Positions 35,801 to 48,349 of a DNA stretch of 64,000 nucleotides are shown piece after piece (position 1 is the first letter of the stretch; every line of letters starts with the position of its first letter). This DNA comes from Todiramphus chloris collaris. Lineage: Eukaryota; Chordata; Aves; Coraciiformes; Alcedinidae. The stretch spans positions 30,378,826 through 30,442,825 of the forward strand of contig JANVCC010000021.1 in the NCBI GenBank assembly GCA_025345505.1, given 5' to 3'. The position numbers were made by a program, and so were the translations under genes. The notes below the pieces were generated by a model. It was not told the DNA's origin. It was given only the letters and a program-made list of their open reading frames with translations, and did no database searches.

Positions 35801-36719
35801 NNNNNNNNNNNNNNNNNNNNNNNNNNNNNNNNNNNNNNNNNNNNNNNNNNNNNNNNNNNNNNNNNNNNNNNNNNNNNNNNNNNNNNNNNNNNNNNNNNNN
35901 NNNNNNNNNNNNNNNNNNNNNNNNNNNNNNNNNNNNNNNNNNNNNNNNNNNNNNNNNNNNNNNNNNNNNNNNNNNNNNNNNNNNNNNNNNNNNNNNNNNN
36001 NNNNNNNNNNNNNNNNNNNNNNNNNNNNNNNNNNNNNNNNNNNNNNNNNNNNNNNNNNNNNNNNNNNNNNNNNNNNNNNNNNNNNNNNNNNNNNNNNNNN
36101 NNNNNNNNNNNNNNNNNNNNNNNNNNNNNNNNNNNNNNNNNNNNNNNNNNNNNNNNNNNNNNNNNNNNNNNNNNNNNNNNNNNNNNNNNNNNNNNNNNNN
36201 NNNNNNNNNNNNNNNNNNNNNNNNNNNNNNNNNNNNNNNNNNNNNNNNNNNNNNNNNNNNNNNNNNNNNNNNNNNNNNNNNNNNNNNNNNNNNNNNNNNN
36301 NNNNNNNNNNNNNNNNNNNNNNNNNNNNNNNNNNNNNNNNNNNNNNNNNNNNNNNNNNNNNNNNNNNNNNNNNNNNNNNNNNNNNNNNNNNNNNNNNNNN
36401 NNNNNNNNNNNNNNNNNNNNNNNNNNNNNNNNNNNNNNNNNNNNNNNNNNNNNNNNNNNNNNNNNNNNNNNNNNNNNNNNNNNNNNNNNNNNNNNNNNNN
36501 NNNNNNNNNNNNNNNNNNNNNNNNNNNNNNNNNNNNNNNNNNNNNNNNNNNNNNNNNNNNNNNNNNNNNNNNNNNNNNNNNNNNNNNNNNNNNNNNNNNN
36601 NNNNNNNNNNNNNNNNNNNNNNNNNNNNNNNNNNNNNNNNNNNNNNNNNNNNNNNNNNNNNNNNNNNNNNNNNNNNNNNNNNNNNNNNNNNNNNNNNNNN
36701 NNNNNNNNNNNNNNNNNNN
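35801..36719. other. Assembly gap (919 N)
   Basis: A sized gap of 919 N. The long open frame that spans it (35741-37213) is an artefact of translating N and of the adjoining TTTC tract. Confidence 0.98.
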
Positions 36720-36837
36720 GGGGGGTTTTTTGTTTTTTTTTTTTTTTGTTTTGGTTTTTTTTTTGGTCTCTTGGGCCCTTTTTCTCTACTTTGCTTTTGC
36801 TTTCTGTGCCTAGATCTGGTGCCTCCTTCCCTGTCTC

Positions 36838-36912
<75 letters not shown>

Positions 36913-36945
36913 CTCTTTCTTTCTTTCTTTCTCTCTTTCTTTCTC

Positions 36946-37016
<71 letters not shown>

Positions 37017-37170
37017 CTCTTTCTTTCTCTCTTTCTTTCTTTCTCTCTTTCTCTCTCTTTCTCTCTCTTTCTCTCTCTTTCTCTCTCTTTCTCTCTTTCC
37101 CTCTTTCTCTCTTTCTCTCTTTCTCTCTTCTTTCTCTCTTTCTTTCTCTCTTTCTTTCTCTCTTTCTTTC
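36720..37170. repeat. T-rich edge and long (TTTC)n microsatellite
   Basis: Directly after the gap come G5 and T-rich sequence (36720-36776), about 55 bases of mixed sequence, then (CTTT)n from 36833 to 37170, about 338 bp. The first part is nearly pure TTTC; the second half shows a higher-order CTCTTTCT pattern. Pure polypyrimidine on one strand can form triplex DNA and is unstable. The 140-150 codon frames on both strands are translations of the repeat. Confidence 0.95.
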
Positions 37171-40100
37171 AAAGGTTTTTGCATGTATGCACTTACCAAC
37201 CTTTTATTTTTAAGTAATAAAAGAGCTGACTGCATGTTTTAATACATTTTAATGGCTATTGCCAACAGACAAGACACTTTATTAGTATTGCCTTCCATTA
37301 CTATTATGTTAAAAAACTTTTATTTTTACCAATATCTATTGTGCCATCCAGTTAAAATGACAAAGACTCCTACGCTGAGCAAATTGAACAAGCTTTTCAC
37401 TTCACTGAAGAAAAGGACTAGTTCTGTTTGAAAAGGTTTTTTTGGAGAGGGAGAGTCATTGTTCACATTCTATTGACTCTATAGTTCCTGTTAAATAATG
37501 TTCATATACTATTAAGAGAATATTCATTTTTAGTGTACAAATAACTTTCTTTAAACACTGTTCCACTTAAAGGATTTCTTCTTAAGACTTGATCTTCTGC
37601 TGCCACCTATAGACAATATAAAGCATTGCTGCATGGTGTGCCTTCTATATAATGGAAACGACGGTACCATGCCTTCACTATGTAGTTTCAGAGAAATTAC
37701 TCCTGTTTTATGTATCGGCATAATTTATTCCATAATATATTTCTAAGAAAGCCACGAAGAGAGATTGTAAGAGAACCTGAAGAATTGGGCAAAGCCGTTC
37801 TCTTTGTTTACTTGTATCCAAAATTTCTGTGTACAATGAACATATACTAGCCGATTTATTCCCTCTCCCAAAGTGAAAGGATTTCTTCATTTAACTGCAT
37901 ACATCAGCTCTGTTCTGTATTTCATATATTGTTTGCAGTGCCTCTTGTGTACAATGAAGCACTTAATGATAGGGTTTTCTTGCACCTCACTCCAAGCTGG
38001 TGAAATATCCTTCTCTATAACCTTCATTGCCCATGGTACTTTGCTGTACTGGCCTGGAATGAAAATCCAGAATAGTGTTCTTGTCTCACTTGTAACACAC
38101 AGCACAAATTAAATTCTACCTGGGTGAAGGATTAGTGTACAGGCCTCCTGGGGCTGTAAATCTCACAGCAGGCACTGCACAGATGTGTGTCAGAAGAAGA
38201 ATCAACCTTTGCCTCATTCTGTTGAACCTCTGTGGGTACTGTGAAAGGATATTCTGCTAATTGTACAATGCAATGAAGTGTTAAAAAAGATGTAAAATGA
38301 GGAAAACTCAACACATTGTCATTTACTCAACCATGGTTATACATCATCCACAATGGCTTGAGATCAAAATGACTCTTCTTCACCTTTTCCGTCTATTGTG
38401 TCTTACTTGTCCCAGTAGAAGAAAGAAGCTCCAGATGATCATTAAGACCATAACACATTGTAGCAAAATAGCCACAGTACAACCTGGGATAAACTCTTTC
38501 TTATGAAGAAAAAAAAAAAAAAAAAACAAACCAAAAAAAGCTTAGAATGCGAACGCTGAAAGTCAACAAGTAATTTTGTGTGTGTGTTGCAGTGGAGGTG
38601 GAGGATGAGTGTTCAAAACTGAACTTTTTAATTCTCAGGGGAAAGACTATTAGATGTTATTTGCAACAGGTACAGGCTAGTTATAAACTTTTATATCACT
38701 TGTAATAAACAGAAGTGTCCCTTCCTGAATCTTCCATTTAATGAAGAGGCAGGAGGCAGAATCAACAGCTAGGACACTAAGCAAACATTGTGGAATCTGG
38801 AAAGAATGAGATGACTATCCCTACAGGTGAAAAGATCTCAGAAGCAGGTGAAGATCCCAAATATCAGACAGATGTATGGAAAAGGCGGCATGGGAATGCC
38901 CAGGGACCTTCCCTACTGACTGCCAGCAGCAGAAAAATGCAAAGAGAAATGATTTTTTCCAGATCTTCCCTTACCTGTAGGAACCCCACCGCAGTAAGGG
39001 GAAGCTGAAACTTAGAGAGTGTAACAATGAGAAAAATGAGTAAGCATGTGCCATAAACAAGTGGAGTGAAGGCTCTAATCTTGATGGTTCTTAAAGAAGC
39101 CCAAGTATCCATATCCACTATGCTTGTCATTTAGTCTGTCTGGCCACATCAGAAGTACAAAGCATCTACTGTCCAGGAGCAAGACAGCTACAAGAACCTA
39201 AAATTTCTGGTGAGGTCCTTACTAACTCAGGAGATGCCAGCTATGGATTGTTCTTCTTTCTGTTGTCTTTGAAACAAAATTTGATCATATACTAAAGAAA
39301 AATCCTTTTAAGTACAAACATAATGCTTAAAGTGAGCACTACAAATTAGATCAGTCTAGTCCCTGTGATGCTGGACCAGGGATCTTCTGAGGAATCTAGT
39401 GCTGTAGAATCTTAGAAAGGCTACTAGATGTTTCTGCTTGATGGGTATAAGAGAAACTAAAAAATACAGTGAGTTCACATATATTTTAATAAAATAGAAA
39501 GTTTTGTCTCTGATAAAAATATAATTGTTGGTGAGGTCTTTTTCCTACTAAACCTTTTTTTTTTTTTAATTCAACAAATAGATCCAAATTAAAAAATAAT
39601 TTTAAAAAGTAAAAATAAAATCATCTTAATTTTCTTCCTTGCTCACCTTCTCACTTTTATAGATTTCAAGGCCATAAAGACCCATGAAATTTCTGACTGA
39701 CCTTCTGCTTAGTACATTTTTAAACCCAGTTCTCACGACAACACATTTACATAACTATGTTTATCAGCTACATTGACCTTCCTCTTGCCTTATACCACTC
39801 AATGTAATTTAACACAAGAAGTAGTTCATATAATACAGATTTAAATGTGCATTTCACCAAAGACTGTCTCATTTTCAGCACAGCTGGAATATTAGTTTCT
39901 TAGTTAAATTTACTCATACATGTGAATTTTTTCTTTTTTTTTTTTTTTTTAATTTTTTTTATTTTTTTTTTTTTTTTTTCTTAATGAGAAGAAATAGTTC
40001 AACACCAGAATAACAGGTTCGACACAGGAGGCTCTTATAAACACAGATTTTATACTATTGTTTTCTGCTTAATCCTGTACTATAAGAACATGAAAGAGTA

Positions 40101-42302
40101 TGCAGACTCAAAGCAGAAACAAATTAGAGTTAATAGGTCAAGACAGTATTTTCCGGATGATTTCTAAATATTAAAATGTTAACTATGAAAATAAAACACT
40201 CTTACATTCTTCAGGGTTTCTTTATTTTTTTCCTCCCAAATGATACCATTTACTATATATTCTCACTAATATTTATTTCAGCCTTTAATAAATATTAGAA
40301 ATTATAAGGGCTAATTGTATAGTTTCATAAATAAATATACAATATATTTCAATGTTGTAATTTTAAAGTCAAATGACCTGTTAAGTGACAATGAATAATG
40401 TGTACAGGGAGGTTCTGAACTTTTCACTTTGATGGAAATAACAGAACTAATGTTATTTTCATAAGCAATAAATATTTTGTAAATATGCAGCAATTAATGT
40501 CCAGACTCTGATTCTCTTTTCAGTTTATTAACACAAATTCTTACAGACTCTTCAAGAAATGCTTCAAAGGTCAAGTCAAATATAATATACTTAAATTGTA
40601 TTTGTTCCTGTATGAAGTGAACTATTGAAATATATATTAAAGGGTTTATTCCTTAGCAGCCAAAATGCTCATTCATTACTTGACCCTCAATTGTCTCCTT
40701 TGCCTGAGAACTGGCATCTTTATTCATCTTAATGAAGGAGTTAACAGTATTTCATTGGTATGGATTGAAGTATTCCTATCTACCATGAATAAGTTCTGAG
40801 AAATCAATCCAGGAGTAAGGACTGAAGGATTTGGCCCAACACCTATAAAATATGAGAAGATAATTCTTTCATGGGAAGAAGAGTTATCATCTATTGTCTG
40901 TTGATGAACTCTGTGATGACTGCATTACACAGCACTCTAGATAGCAGTAAATGACTATTGTACTTGAGAAGTCAGATTTATTTTGCACATGTAAGACATT
41001 ATTTTCATTCTTGGTCTTCAAGGACTCTTCATTCAGAATCTAAAATGTTTCATCAAACAATGTAGCATCTGTTAAAATTATAATCACTCACATCAAGAAT
41101 CCATATCAAAAGACATACTGTACCTTACTTCCTTTGTGTTTATTGCTCCCCAAAATAGGTGTCTCAACAATTTGGGAGATATATCGCAGGCTTATATGGT
41201 GGAAAAAAAGTGTTCCACTATATTTTTGGTTTTAGTTAACATCAGAAACACAGTAATGTTAATTTAGAAAAAGAAGTACGTTTTAACTGTTTTTATGGGT
41301 AATGCAAAGACAAAGTAACGAAGTCAGCATGTAGGCTTTGTTCTTGTATTAAGAACAGTGTCATTACCATGAAATACATTATGTAGAATTTAGACAATTT
41401 TCATTGTGATTTTTAAGAAATTAAAACACTGATTGTTAGTGTGAAGGTGAAGAAAGATACTAAATTTTACTAGACCTTGCTGTTGAATCTTGACTGTAGG
41501 TAAAAGATGCAGGAAGCCAAGAAGAGGTGAAAGAGAGGATCAAAGCATGCCAGAGATGTCTACTACGGCATGACAGTTACCACTTTGACATCCAGTAACT
41601 ATTGTTTTTCTAAACCACATTGAAGGCATGAAAATACAGGTATTAGCTTAATATTGACAGACTAATCTCTTTCTTTTGAAGCCCCAACTCTCCTTTTCAC
41701 TGTGTTTTATTTCTCTGTTGACTGGATAATTCTGTGCATATCTATTGTTAACTCTGGGACATGCTGATAAATGACAAGGTAAGAAAGAAAAACCTCCTGT
41801 TTTCCACACTACTTTCTGTTTCTCACATTTTTGTTCTTATTTTCTTTAAGTGTCATGAAGGCCATATAAGTTTCCATTTATTTCTGGAGAGGCAGTGTAA
41901 TCTGGAAGCATATGAATTTTCAAACTGAACTCTACCTGCACATTAGGAAATCCACTGTCTTGAATGGATGTAAAGAAGTGAGGAGAAATTTAGTCTTATA
42001 GAAAATCTTCAGGATTTGCACAAGTCCCTTGATTTACATAACACAGCAATTTGACTTTATGTTCTGTATGAGAAACGCGCAAGTATATAGGTATCCAGTT
42101 ATATTGGGGATCTAAAATTTCTGATGTTTTGACATTAGAAAGGACTTGTATACACTTCAAAATTAATCCAAATTAAAGTAAATTATTTAAAATGCATGTT
42201 CTGGCCCAGTAAATAGAAGCGGTGTCTCCTCATTGGAATGAAGAGAGAAGAAAAGTCAGGAAGAGTCTAGGAAGAAAGGATCACTTTGGTTTTATTTATT
42301 TA
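37171..42302. other. Unique sequence, no gene seen
   Basis: Contains poly-A at 38509-38526, T runs at 39557-39569 and a 54-base T-rich stretch at 39926-39979. No gene or interspersed repeat family was recognised. Opposite-strand frames at 37873-38112 and 38790-39130 have no recognisable features. Confidence 0.55.
39926..39979. repeat. Poly-T stretch
   Basis: About 54 bases, nearly all T with a few A and C interruptions. Confidence 0.85.
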
Positions 42303-43548
42303 TCACAGAATGTTAGGGGTTGGAAGGGACCTCTGAAGATCATCAAGTCCAACCCCCCCGACAGAGCAGGATAAAACTATAGCAGATCACATTGTAATGC
42401 ATCCAGACAGGTCTTGAAAGTCTCCAAAGAAGGAGACTCCACAGCCTCTCTGGGGACCCTGTTCCAGTGCTCTACAACTCTTACAGTAAAGAAGTTCTTC
42501 CTCATGTTGAGGTGGAACTTCCTGTACTCTAGCTTGAATCCATTGCCTCTTGTCCTGTCACAAGGCATGAGTGAAAAGAGGTTGTCCCTCCATTCTTGAC
42601 TTCCATCCTTTGTGTATTTATAGACATTAATTAGATCCCTTTTCAGTCTTCTCCTCTCCAGACTAAAATGCCCCAGGTCTCTCAGCCTTTCCTCATATGG
42701 GAGGTGTTCCAGCCCCCTCTTTTGGACTCACTTGAGTACATCTCTGTCCTTCTTGAGCTGGGGACCCCAGATCTAGATGCAATACTCCAGGTGAGGTGTC
42801 ACCAGGGCAGAGTAGAGGGGGAGAAGCAACTCCCTATATCTGCTGGACACACTCTCCTTAACGCACCCCAAGATACTGTTTGCCTTCTTAGACACAAGGA
42901 CACACTGTTGCCCATGGAGAACTTCTCTATCAGGACTCCAAGGTCATTTTCCATGGACCTACTCTCTAGCACATTGACACATAACTTGTACTGGTGCATT
43001 TTATTGTTGCTTCCCAGATGCAAGATGCTGCACTTGCTCTTGTTAAACCTCATTAGGTTCCTCTTTGCCCAGACTTCCAGTCTGTCCAAATCTTGATGAA
43101 TAACCACACAGCCTTCAGATCAATCAGCCATTCCTCTCAGTTTCATGTCATCAGCTAACTTGCTGAGAATACATTCTGTCCCATCATCAATGTCATTAAT
43201 AAAGATGTTGATTAGGACTGGACCCAGCACTGATCCCTGGGAGACTCCACTAGTCACAGGTCTCCATCTGGACTCTGCACCATTGATCACCACTCTTTGG
43301 AGTCTATTGTGTAGCCATTTTTTAATCCATTCCACAGTCCATTCTTCTATCCCACAATTCCTGAGCTTGCTCACGAGAATGTTATGGGAGACGGTGTCAA
43401 AAGCCTTACTAAGGTCAAGATAGACTACATCCACTGCTCTCCCTGCACCTATCCATTCAGTCAGAACATCATAGAAGGCTATCAGATTTGTCACGCATGA
43501 TTTCCCCTTGGTAAATCCATGCTTGACCACTCCTGATAACCCTATTCC
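42303..43548 (-). mobile_element. CR1 LINE, 1.25 kb, 5'-truncated at a poly-T run
   Basis: The 3' tail is at 42303 (plus-strand TCACAGAATGTTAGGGGTTG). The body continues through AAGAAGTTCTTCCTCATGTT, CAGGTGAGGTGTCACCAGGG and CACTGATCCCTGGGAGACTC to GATAACCCTATTCC at 43548, where it meets a 20-base T run. On the minus strand it contains the 3' UTR, the ORF2 C-terminus and most of the reverse transcriptase. It shares its 3' end type with the nested copy at 2501-3795. No clear target duplication is visible because both flanks are T-rich. Confidence 0.93.
42377..43548 (-). pseudogene. CR1 ORF2 reverse transcriptase, broken in several frames
   Basis: Three minus-strand frames together cover the C-terminal half of ORF2. 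The first (from 43548 down to 43120) has [60 protein letters not shown] and [17 protein letters not shown], with LADD in place of FADD (codons at 43147-43158). The second (43107-42799) has MRFNKSKCSILHLGSNNKMH and ENDLGVLIEKFSMGN. The third (42568-42377) has PCDRTRGNGFKLEYRKFHLN and ESPSLETFKTCLDALQCDLL. At least two frame changes separate them. The thumb segment between 42570 and 42800 has lost its open frame. It is non-functional. Confidence 0.85.
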
Positions 43549-43568
43549 TTTTTTTTTTTTTTTTTTTT
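43549..43568. repeat. Poly-T run at the CR1 5' junction
   Basis: T20 directly at the truncated 5' end of the CR1. In the element's orientation the target supplied an A run, which may have served as microhomology at the join. Confidence 0.8.
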
Positions 43569-45752
43569 CCCTCCAGAGGGACAAATAAATAATTTCTTGA
43601 AATTATCTTGTGAAAGAATGTTGTCATTTCACCTGTAAACTTGGTAGCTGATAGGTCTTTTACACCTCCTGAAGAAGAATCAAAAAGCCTTGCTTCACAA
43701 AGCCCCTGAAGTTGATTGCAATACTAACTGCCAGCAAGGGAAAACAAGAAGAAAGTGTGGTTGTGTGGCTTGGACTTCAGTACTTTATGTAAAGTCATAG
43801 TTATAAAATATATAACACTTTCAAGGTCCTTTCTTCCTATTCAGATTATTATACAAATCAAATTAGGTCACTCAGTTTGAAACAGACCTAAGCATGGTGC
43901 AATGAACTTGTACATGATCCTATGAAGTGATAAGCTTATTTTCTACTTACTCCAAATTGCAATTTTGATTTTGAAAACCAATCTAAATGGCTTTAAAAGC
44001 ACTTAGGAAAAGCTTGGACACATCAAAATCTCAGAAATAAAATATGATACAATTAAATAGTACATGTGTCATATTAAAACTGTTGGAAATGCATCCCAAG
44101 AGGATTAAAAAATGACAAAAGATTAGGGACATATTTCAAAATACATCACTGAAACAATCAACAATCATTAAAACAAACAACATATCACCACAGGGAGCCC
44201 TAAATTAAAAATCCTTCATACTTCAGAAGTCAGTATAGTTAGTGTTGCCAATAGTACACTTGGGATTATTTTAATGTACTATAGGATTTGTCTGTTTGGT
44301 TGATATGCATAGTTACCCCTTTGATCAGTTATCATTTGGAATTTCCTTTTTTTTTTATTTTTCAGATAACACATTGTGAGATTTATCTTCAGTCCCATGT
44401 TTTGACTGAAGGATAATTATTTATTACACAAAATAGTTCTAGCTCATAGAAAGAAAGAGGATTACTTTGTCATTCATTATTCTTAGGAATGGGAAGAGGC
44501 AGTTTGTCGTGTTTTACATAACCCAACTGTTGTTTAATGGTGAGGACATTTACCTAAGATGCTTATTGGTGGCTACACTTTGCCTAGCTATATTACAGAA
44601 AAAAACAAGCTTGCTCCAGCATTGTACTGTAGGATCTTTGAGTTCCAGAACAGAGAATTAAGAATGTCATTCAGTCGTGATTTTACTAAATTTGAAGTCC
44701 TGTCTGGTGGATTGAGGATGCCATATCAGTGTCTCTATTGAAGACACTATTTCTATGAACTTTTTTTTTTTGGTTTAGTTACTTGAGCAGAAACTGGGAA
44801 AAAAAGAATGAAGAATTTTCTGGTTTATTCCCACTTGATGTGTTTTTAATGTACTCTTGATATTACTGCAATGTAGAGCATTGTATCCAAAATACTTTGA
44901 GATTAATAAAGTTTTTGTGAGAGATTTTGTATTAGCTTCACTGTATGTACGCAAATTCAATACTTAAATTACATAGATTTTTCAGAAGAGCAAAAATCAA
45001 CAGCACAACTGGTACTGCATACAAAATCTTGGTGCAAATACAGACTTTATAACAAAGACACTGTAGCAAGAGGAAGATACATTTGAAAAAATATTTTATA
45101 TCAAGCTTGAAAATGTTCTCAAATTTTATTGTTTCATTGCAGTTATAAACAGGTAGCACTAAAAAAGCTTTTTGGAAGGAGCATATTACATTAAAAATTA
45201 TGTGATTGAAGTTGATACTTGTTGTAAGAACTAAGTCTAAGGCTGACACAGTCCAGCTTGTAAATACTTTAAGGCATCAGTAATATTGTGGATTTGGGAC
45301 AGAAAACATAGGACTCCATTTGCTACTATTGTGACATTAAAATATACAGAATAAATGCTGGAGCTGGAAGTCATTTCTACTTGCATTTCTGTTTTGGTAT
45401 TATAAAGTACCTTCTGTAAAGAACTGCACTACACCTGCTGATATGCAGTAAAATAAGCACTTAACACGGTCCTTTTCTGCAAAGAGCAACAATGATCTCT
45501 AGTGGCAGCAACTTTTATTTCAAGCTTAGTGATAAGAAGAATGTAGTGAAGATATTCTATATTCTAATTTAGTTTAAGTTGTTAGTTTTTTTGGTGTTTT
45601 TTTTTTAAGTTTTGGGGTTTTTTTTAAAAAAATCATTCAATCAACAGCAGTTAATGAAACTTAATTCCCTTTAATCAGTATTACTGTCATCTCTATATGT
45701 TCTCAAGTTTGCAAATTTAGCAGTCCCTTTTGTAGTAACCCAGTTTTATATG
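43569..45752. other. Unique AT-rich sequence, no gene seen
   Basis: T runs at 44348-44359 and 44761-44772; T-rich 45583-45626. No gene or repeat family recognised. Confidence 0.55.
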
Positions 45753-45837
45753 TCACAGAATCACAGAATCACTCAGGTTGGAAAAGACCCTTGGTATCAT
45801 CATGTCCAACCATTAGCCCTACTCTACAAGTTCACCG

Positions 45838-46146
45838 CTAGATCATGTCCCCCAGCACCACATCCAAGCGATGTTTAAACACATCCAGGGATGGTGATTC
45901 AACCACCTCCCTGGGCAGCGCATTCCAATATTTCACTACTCTTTCAGTGAAGAATTTTTTCCTAATGTCTAGTCTAAACCTACCTTGTTTCAGCTTGAGG
46001 CCGTTCCCTCCAGTTCTATCCCTAATTACCTGAGAGAAGAGACCAGCACCAGCCGCTCTATAATGTCCTTTCAGGTAGTTGTAGAGAGTGATGAGGTCTC
46101 GCCTCAGCCTCCTCTTCCTCAAAATAAACAGGCCCAGCTCCTTCAA
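45838..46146 (-). pseudogene. CR1 ORF2 C-terminal segment
   Basis: A 102-codon minus-strand frame: [20 protein letters not shown], then [40 protein letters not shown] and [15 protein letters not shown], then stop. This is the usual CR1 ORF2 C-terminus with its natural stop. A short break at about 46146-46160 separates it from the RT frame upstream, where ...VKGLENR is followed by a stop instead of running on into the ...KELGLF region. Confidence 0.85.
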
Positions 46147-46158
46147 ACAATCCTCACA

Positions 46159-46881
46159 TCATCTATTTTCCAGTCCCTTGACCAGCTTTGTTGCCCTCCT
46201 CTGCACCCACTCCAACATCTCGCTATCTCTCTTGTACTGAGGTACCCAAAACTGGACACAGTACTCGAGGTGAGGCCTCACCAGTGCTGAGTACAGGGGG
46301 ACAATCACTTCCTTACTTCTGATGGTCACACTATGTCTAATACAGGCCAGGATGCTGTTGGCGTTCTTTGCCATTTGGGCACACTGCTGGCTCATATTCA
46401 TTTGCTTGTCTATTATAACCCCCAGATCCCTCTCCGCCAGACATCTCTCCAACCACACTTCCCCAAGCCTGTAGCTTTGCATGGGGTTGTTGAGGCCCAA
46501 ATGCAGGACCTGGCACTTGGCCTTGTTGAAACTTATACCATTAGCAGCGGCCCAGTGATCCAGTCTATCTAAGTCTCTCTGGAGAGCCTCTCTATCCTCA
46601 CACAGATCGACACACCTGCCTAACTTGGTGTCATCTGCAAATTTACTGATGGTAGACTCTACGTCCTCATCAAGATCATCCATAAAGACATTAAATAGAA
46701 ACGGCGCCAGCACTGAGCCCTGAGGAACACCACTTGTAATCTGCCACCAGCTGGATTTAGTACCATTGGCCACTACTCTCTGGGCCTGTCCGTCCAGCCG
46801 GTGCTTGATCCAGAAGATCATATTCTCATCTAGGTCATAAGCAGCCAGTTTTTCCATTAGAAATCTATGAGGAAGTGTCAA
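46159..46881 (-). pseudogene. CR1 ORF2 reverse transcriptase palm and thumb, open 240 codons
   Basis: The longest real reading frame in the window. In order it has [75 protein letters not shown] with the catalytic FADD intact (codons at 46630-46641), [76 protein letters not shown] and [17 protein letters not shown]. Upstream, KAFDT is in another frame (about 46880-46895), so a small deletion lies between KAFDT and LPHRF. With no endonuclease and broken ends it is not a working gene. Confidence 0.88.
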
Positions 46882-47065
46882 AAGCCTTCCGGAAGTCCAG
46901 GTAGACCATATCCACAGCCTTTCACTCTTCCAATAGTCAGGTCATCTTGTCATAGAAGGAGATCAGGTTCGTCAGGCAAGATCTGCCTTTCCTAAACCCA
47001 TGCTGACTTGCCCTGATTCACTGGTTGCCCTCTATACAACTTGTAAGAGCACTCAAGATGATCTG

Positions 47066-47343
47066 TTACATGACCTTCCCTGGTACCGAGGTCAGATTGA
47101 CAGGTCTATAGTTACTTGGATCCTCCTTTCTGCCTTTCTTGTAGATGGGCGCCACATTTGCTAACCTCCAGTCCATTGGGACCTCCCCAGTTAGCCAGGA
47201 CTTGAGATAAATAATGGAAAGTGGCTTGGCAAGCATATCCGCCAGCTCTTTCAGCACCCTAGGGTGTAATCCATCCAGTCCCATAGATTTGCATGCATCC
47301 AAGTGGTGCAGAAGGTCCCTGACCACCTCCTCTTTAATAATGA
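47066..47343 (-). pseudogene. CR1 ORF2 segment before the reverse-transcriptase palm
   Basis: A 92-codon stretch on the minus strand: IIIKEEVVRDLLHHLDACKS, MGLDGLHPRVLKELADMLAK, LSIIYLKSWLTGEVPMDWRL, ANVAPIYKKGRKEDPSNYRP and VNLTSVPGKVM. These are CR1 RT finger motifs. Sequence to 46882 continues the domain in broken frames (AAGGCTTTTGACAC encodes K-A-F-D at about 46880-46893). The element is 5'-truncated just beyond 47345. Confidence 0.85.
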
Positions 47344-47345
47344 TA

Positions 47346-48189
47346 ACCTTATGCAACAGTCTTTTACATTTTTTGAAAACAGTTTCAGATACATTACTTC
47401 CATAACTAACTTTAGCTGAGGCCTTAAAATCTCTGTGTTACTCTTGATGTGACAACAGTAAACAACAAAAGGCTAAATTCTTCCTTCCACACACACTGAG
47501 TAGCTTTACACTGCCTTTATGCATTTTGAATTTATTTTCTATCAAATACATACAGTTCTGGGCACCCCAAACAGTAGTATTGTGTTATCTAAAAAGGCAT
47601 AATAATATAGTAATTAATTATATGATCAAAAATTCTTGTAAAATTCTTGTACTTTATGAAGACCCAGGATAGTAAGATATTTTCTAGCAGTATTAAAAGA
47701 AAAAAAAAAAAGGGGGGGGGAAAAAAAAAAAAAAAATGGTTAAAAAAAAAGAAGAAGAAAATTAACTGGAATACAGCTGTCCTCATTCCTTGATAACTAT
47801 TCAGATCAGAAATTTTGGGCCAAGAGGGCTTCCTGAACCTTATATTTACTTATGTTTTGAAAATACTCTTCCTGTTTCATTTTTTTGTATCTTTTAAAAG
47901 GTGGGACAAGCAAAGAAGATGCAAGTCAAAGCAAGGGAAAGACATTCATATATAGGTGTAAGAAAAAACTGTGTTACTGAAACGTACTTAATGTAGAACC
48001 TGTGACCATTAGATTGCTGGCCACAGATTCTGTGAAGCCAGATAAATCTGTTGATCTTTATTATCCAGAGCACAATCTCTATGGTTTTCCTAGGCTTATA
48101 TTAAATATTGGAGAACCAGGATGTGTTAGTTGTATAGAGTCAGAGCACTGTCTGATCTACAATGAGCTAAGACCTTTTCAAATTGACAT
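47346..48189. other. Unique sequence, no gene seen
   Basis: AT-rich. The only notable item is the homopolymer block at 47699-47755. Its translation gives a spurious phenylalanine-rich frame. Confidence 0.55.
47699..47755. repeat. Adjacent A, G and A homopolymers
   Basis: An A run (to 47711), then G9 (47712-47720), A16 (47721-47736) and after TGGTT another A9 with GAAGAAG. Such a G run within A runs is unusual in the window, and consensus length here may be unreliable. Confidence 0.85.
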
Positions 48190-48318
48190 AGAATCATAAA
48201 ATTATAGAATGGTTTCGGACTTTTAAAGATTATCTAGTTCCAACTGCCCTGTCATGGGCAGGGACATCTTCCACTAGATCATGTAACTCAAAGCCCCATA
48301 CAACTTGACCTTGAACAC
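48190..48318 (-). mobile_element. CR1 LINE 3' tail fragment
   Basis: The plus strand reads AGAATCATAAAATTATAGAA, TGGTTTCGGACTTTTAAAGA, GGGCAGGGACATCTTCCACT and ends near GACCTTGAACACA, equal to the reverse complement of the last ~130 bases of CR1. 5'-truncated. It faces the plus-strand CR1 piece that follows. Confidence 0.88.
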
Positions 48319-48349
48319 AACTTAACCTGCCCAAGGAGGTTTGTGACAC

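Larger units (their letters stand above)
45753..47345 (-). mobile_element. Best-preserved CR1 LINE in the window
   Basis: About 1.6 kb of CR1 on the minus strand. The tail is at 45753-45780 (plus-strand TCACAGAATCACAGAATCAC), followed by TCAGGTTGGAAAAGACCCTT. The body is complete from the 3' UTR through the reverse transcriptase into the segment just before it, ending near 47345. Long stretches of ORF2 remain open. The remaining breaks are few, so this is probably the most recent of the long CR1 copies here. It belongs to a different subfamily from those at 2501 and 42303. No clear target duplication. Confidence 0.94.

Noticed and set aside
36833-37170. Regular short repeats as a CRISPR-like array
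   Set aside because: It is a continuous tetranucleotide microsatellite with no spacers, in vertebrate DNA.
35741-37213. 490-codon open frame on the plus strand
   Set aside because: It is mostly N from the 919-base gap plus translation of the TTTC repeat; the 148- and 141-codon frames nearby are the same artefact.
40010-40030. GGTTCGA resembling a tRNA T-arm
   Set aside because: No acceptor stem, D-arm or anticodon arm can be laid out around it.
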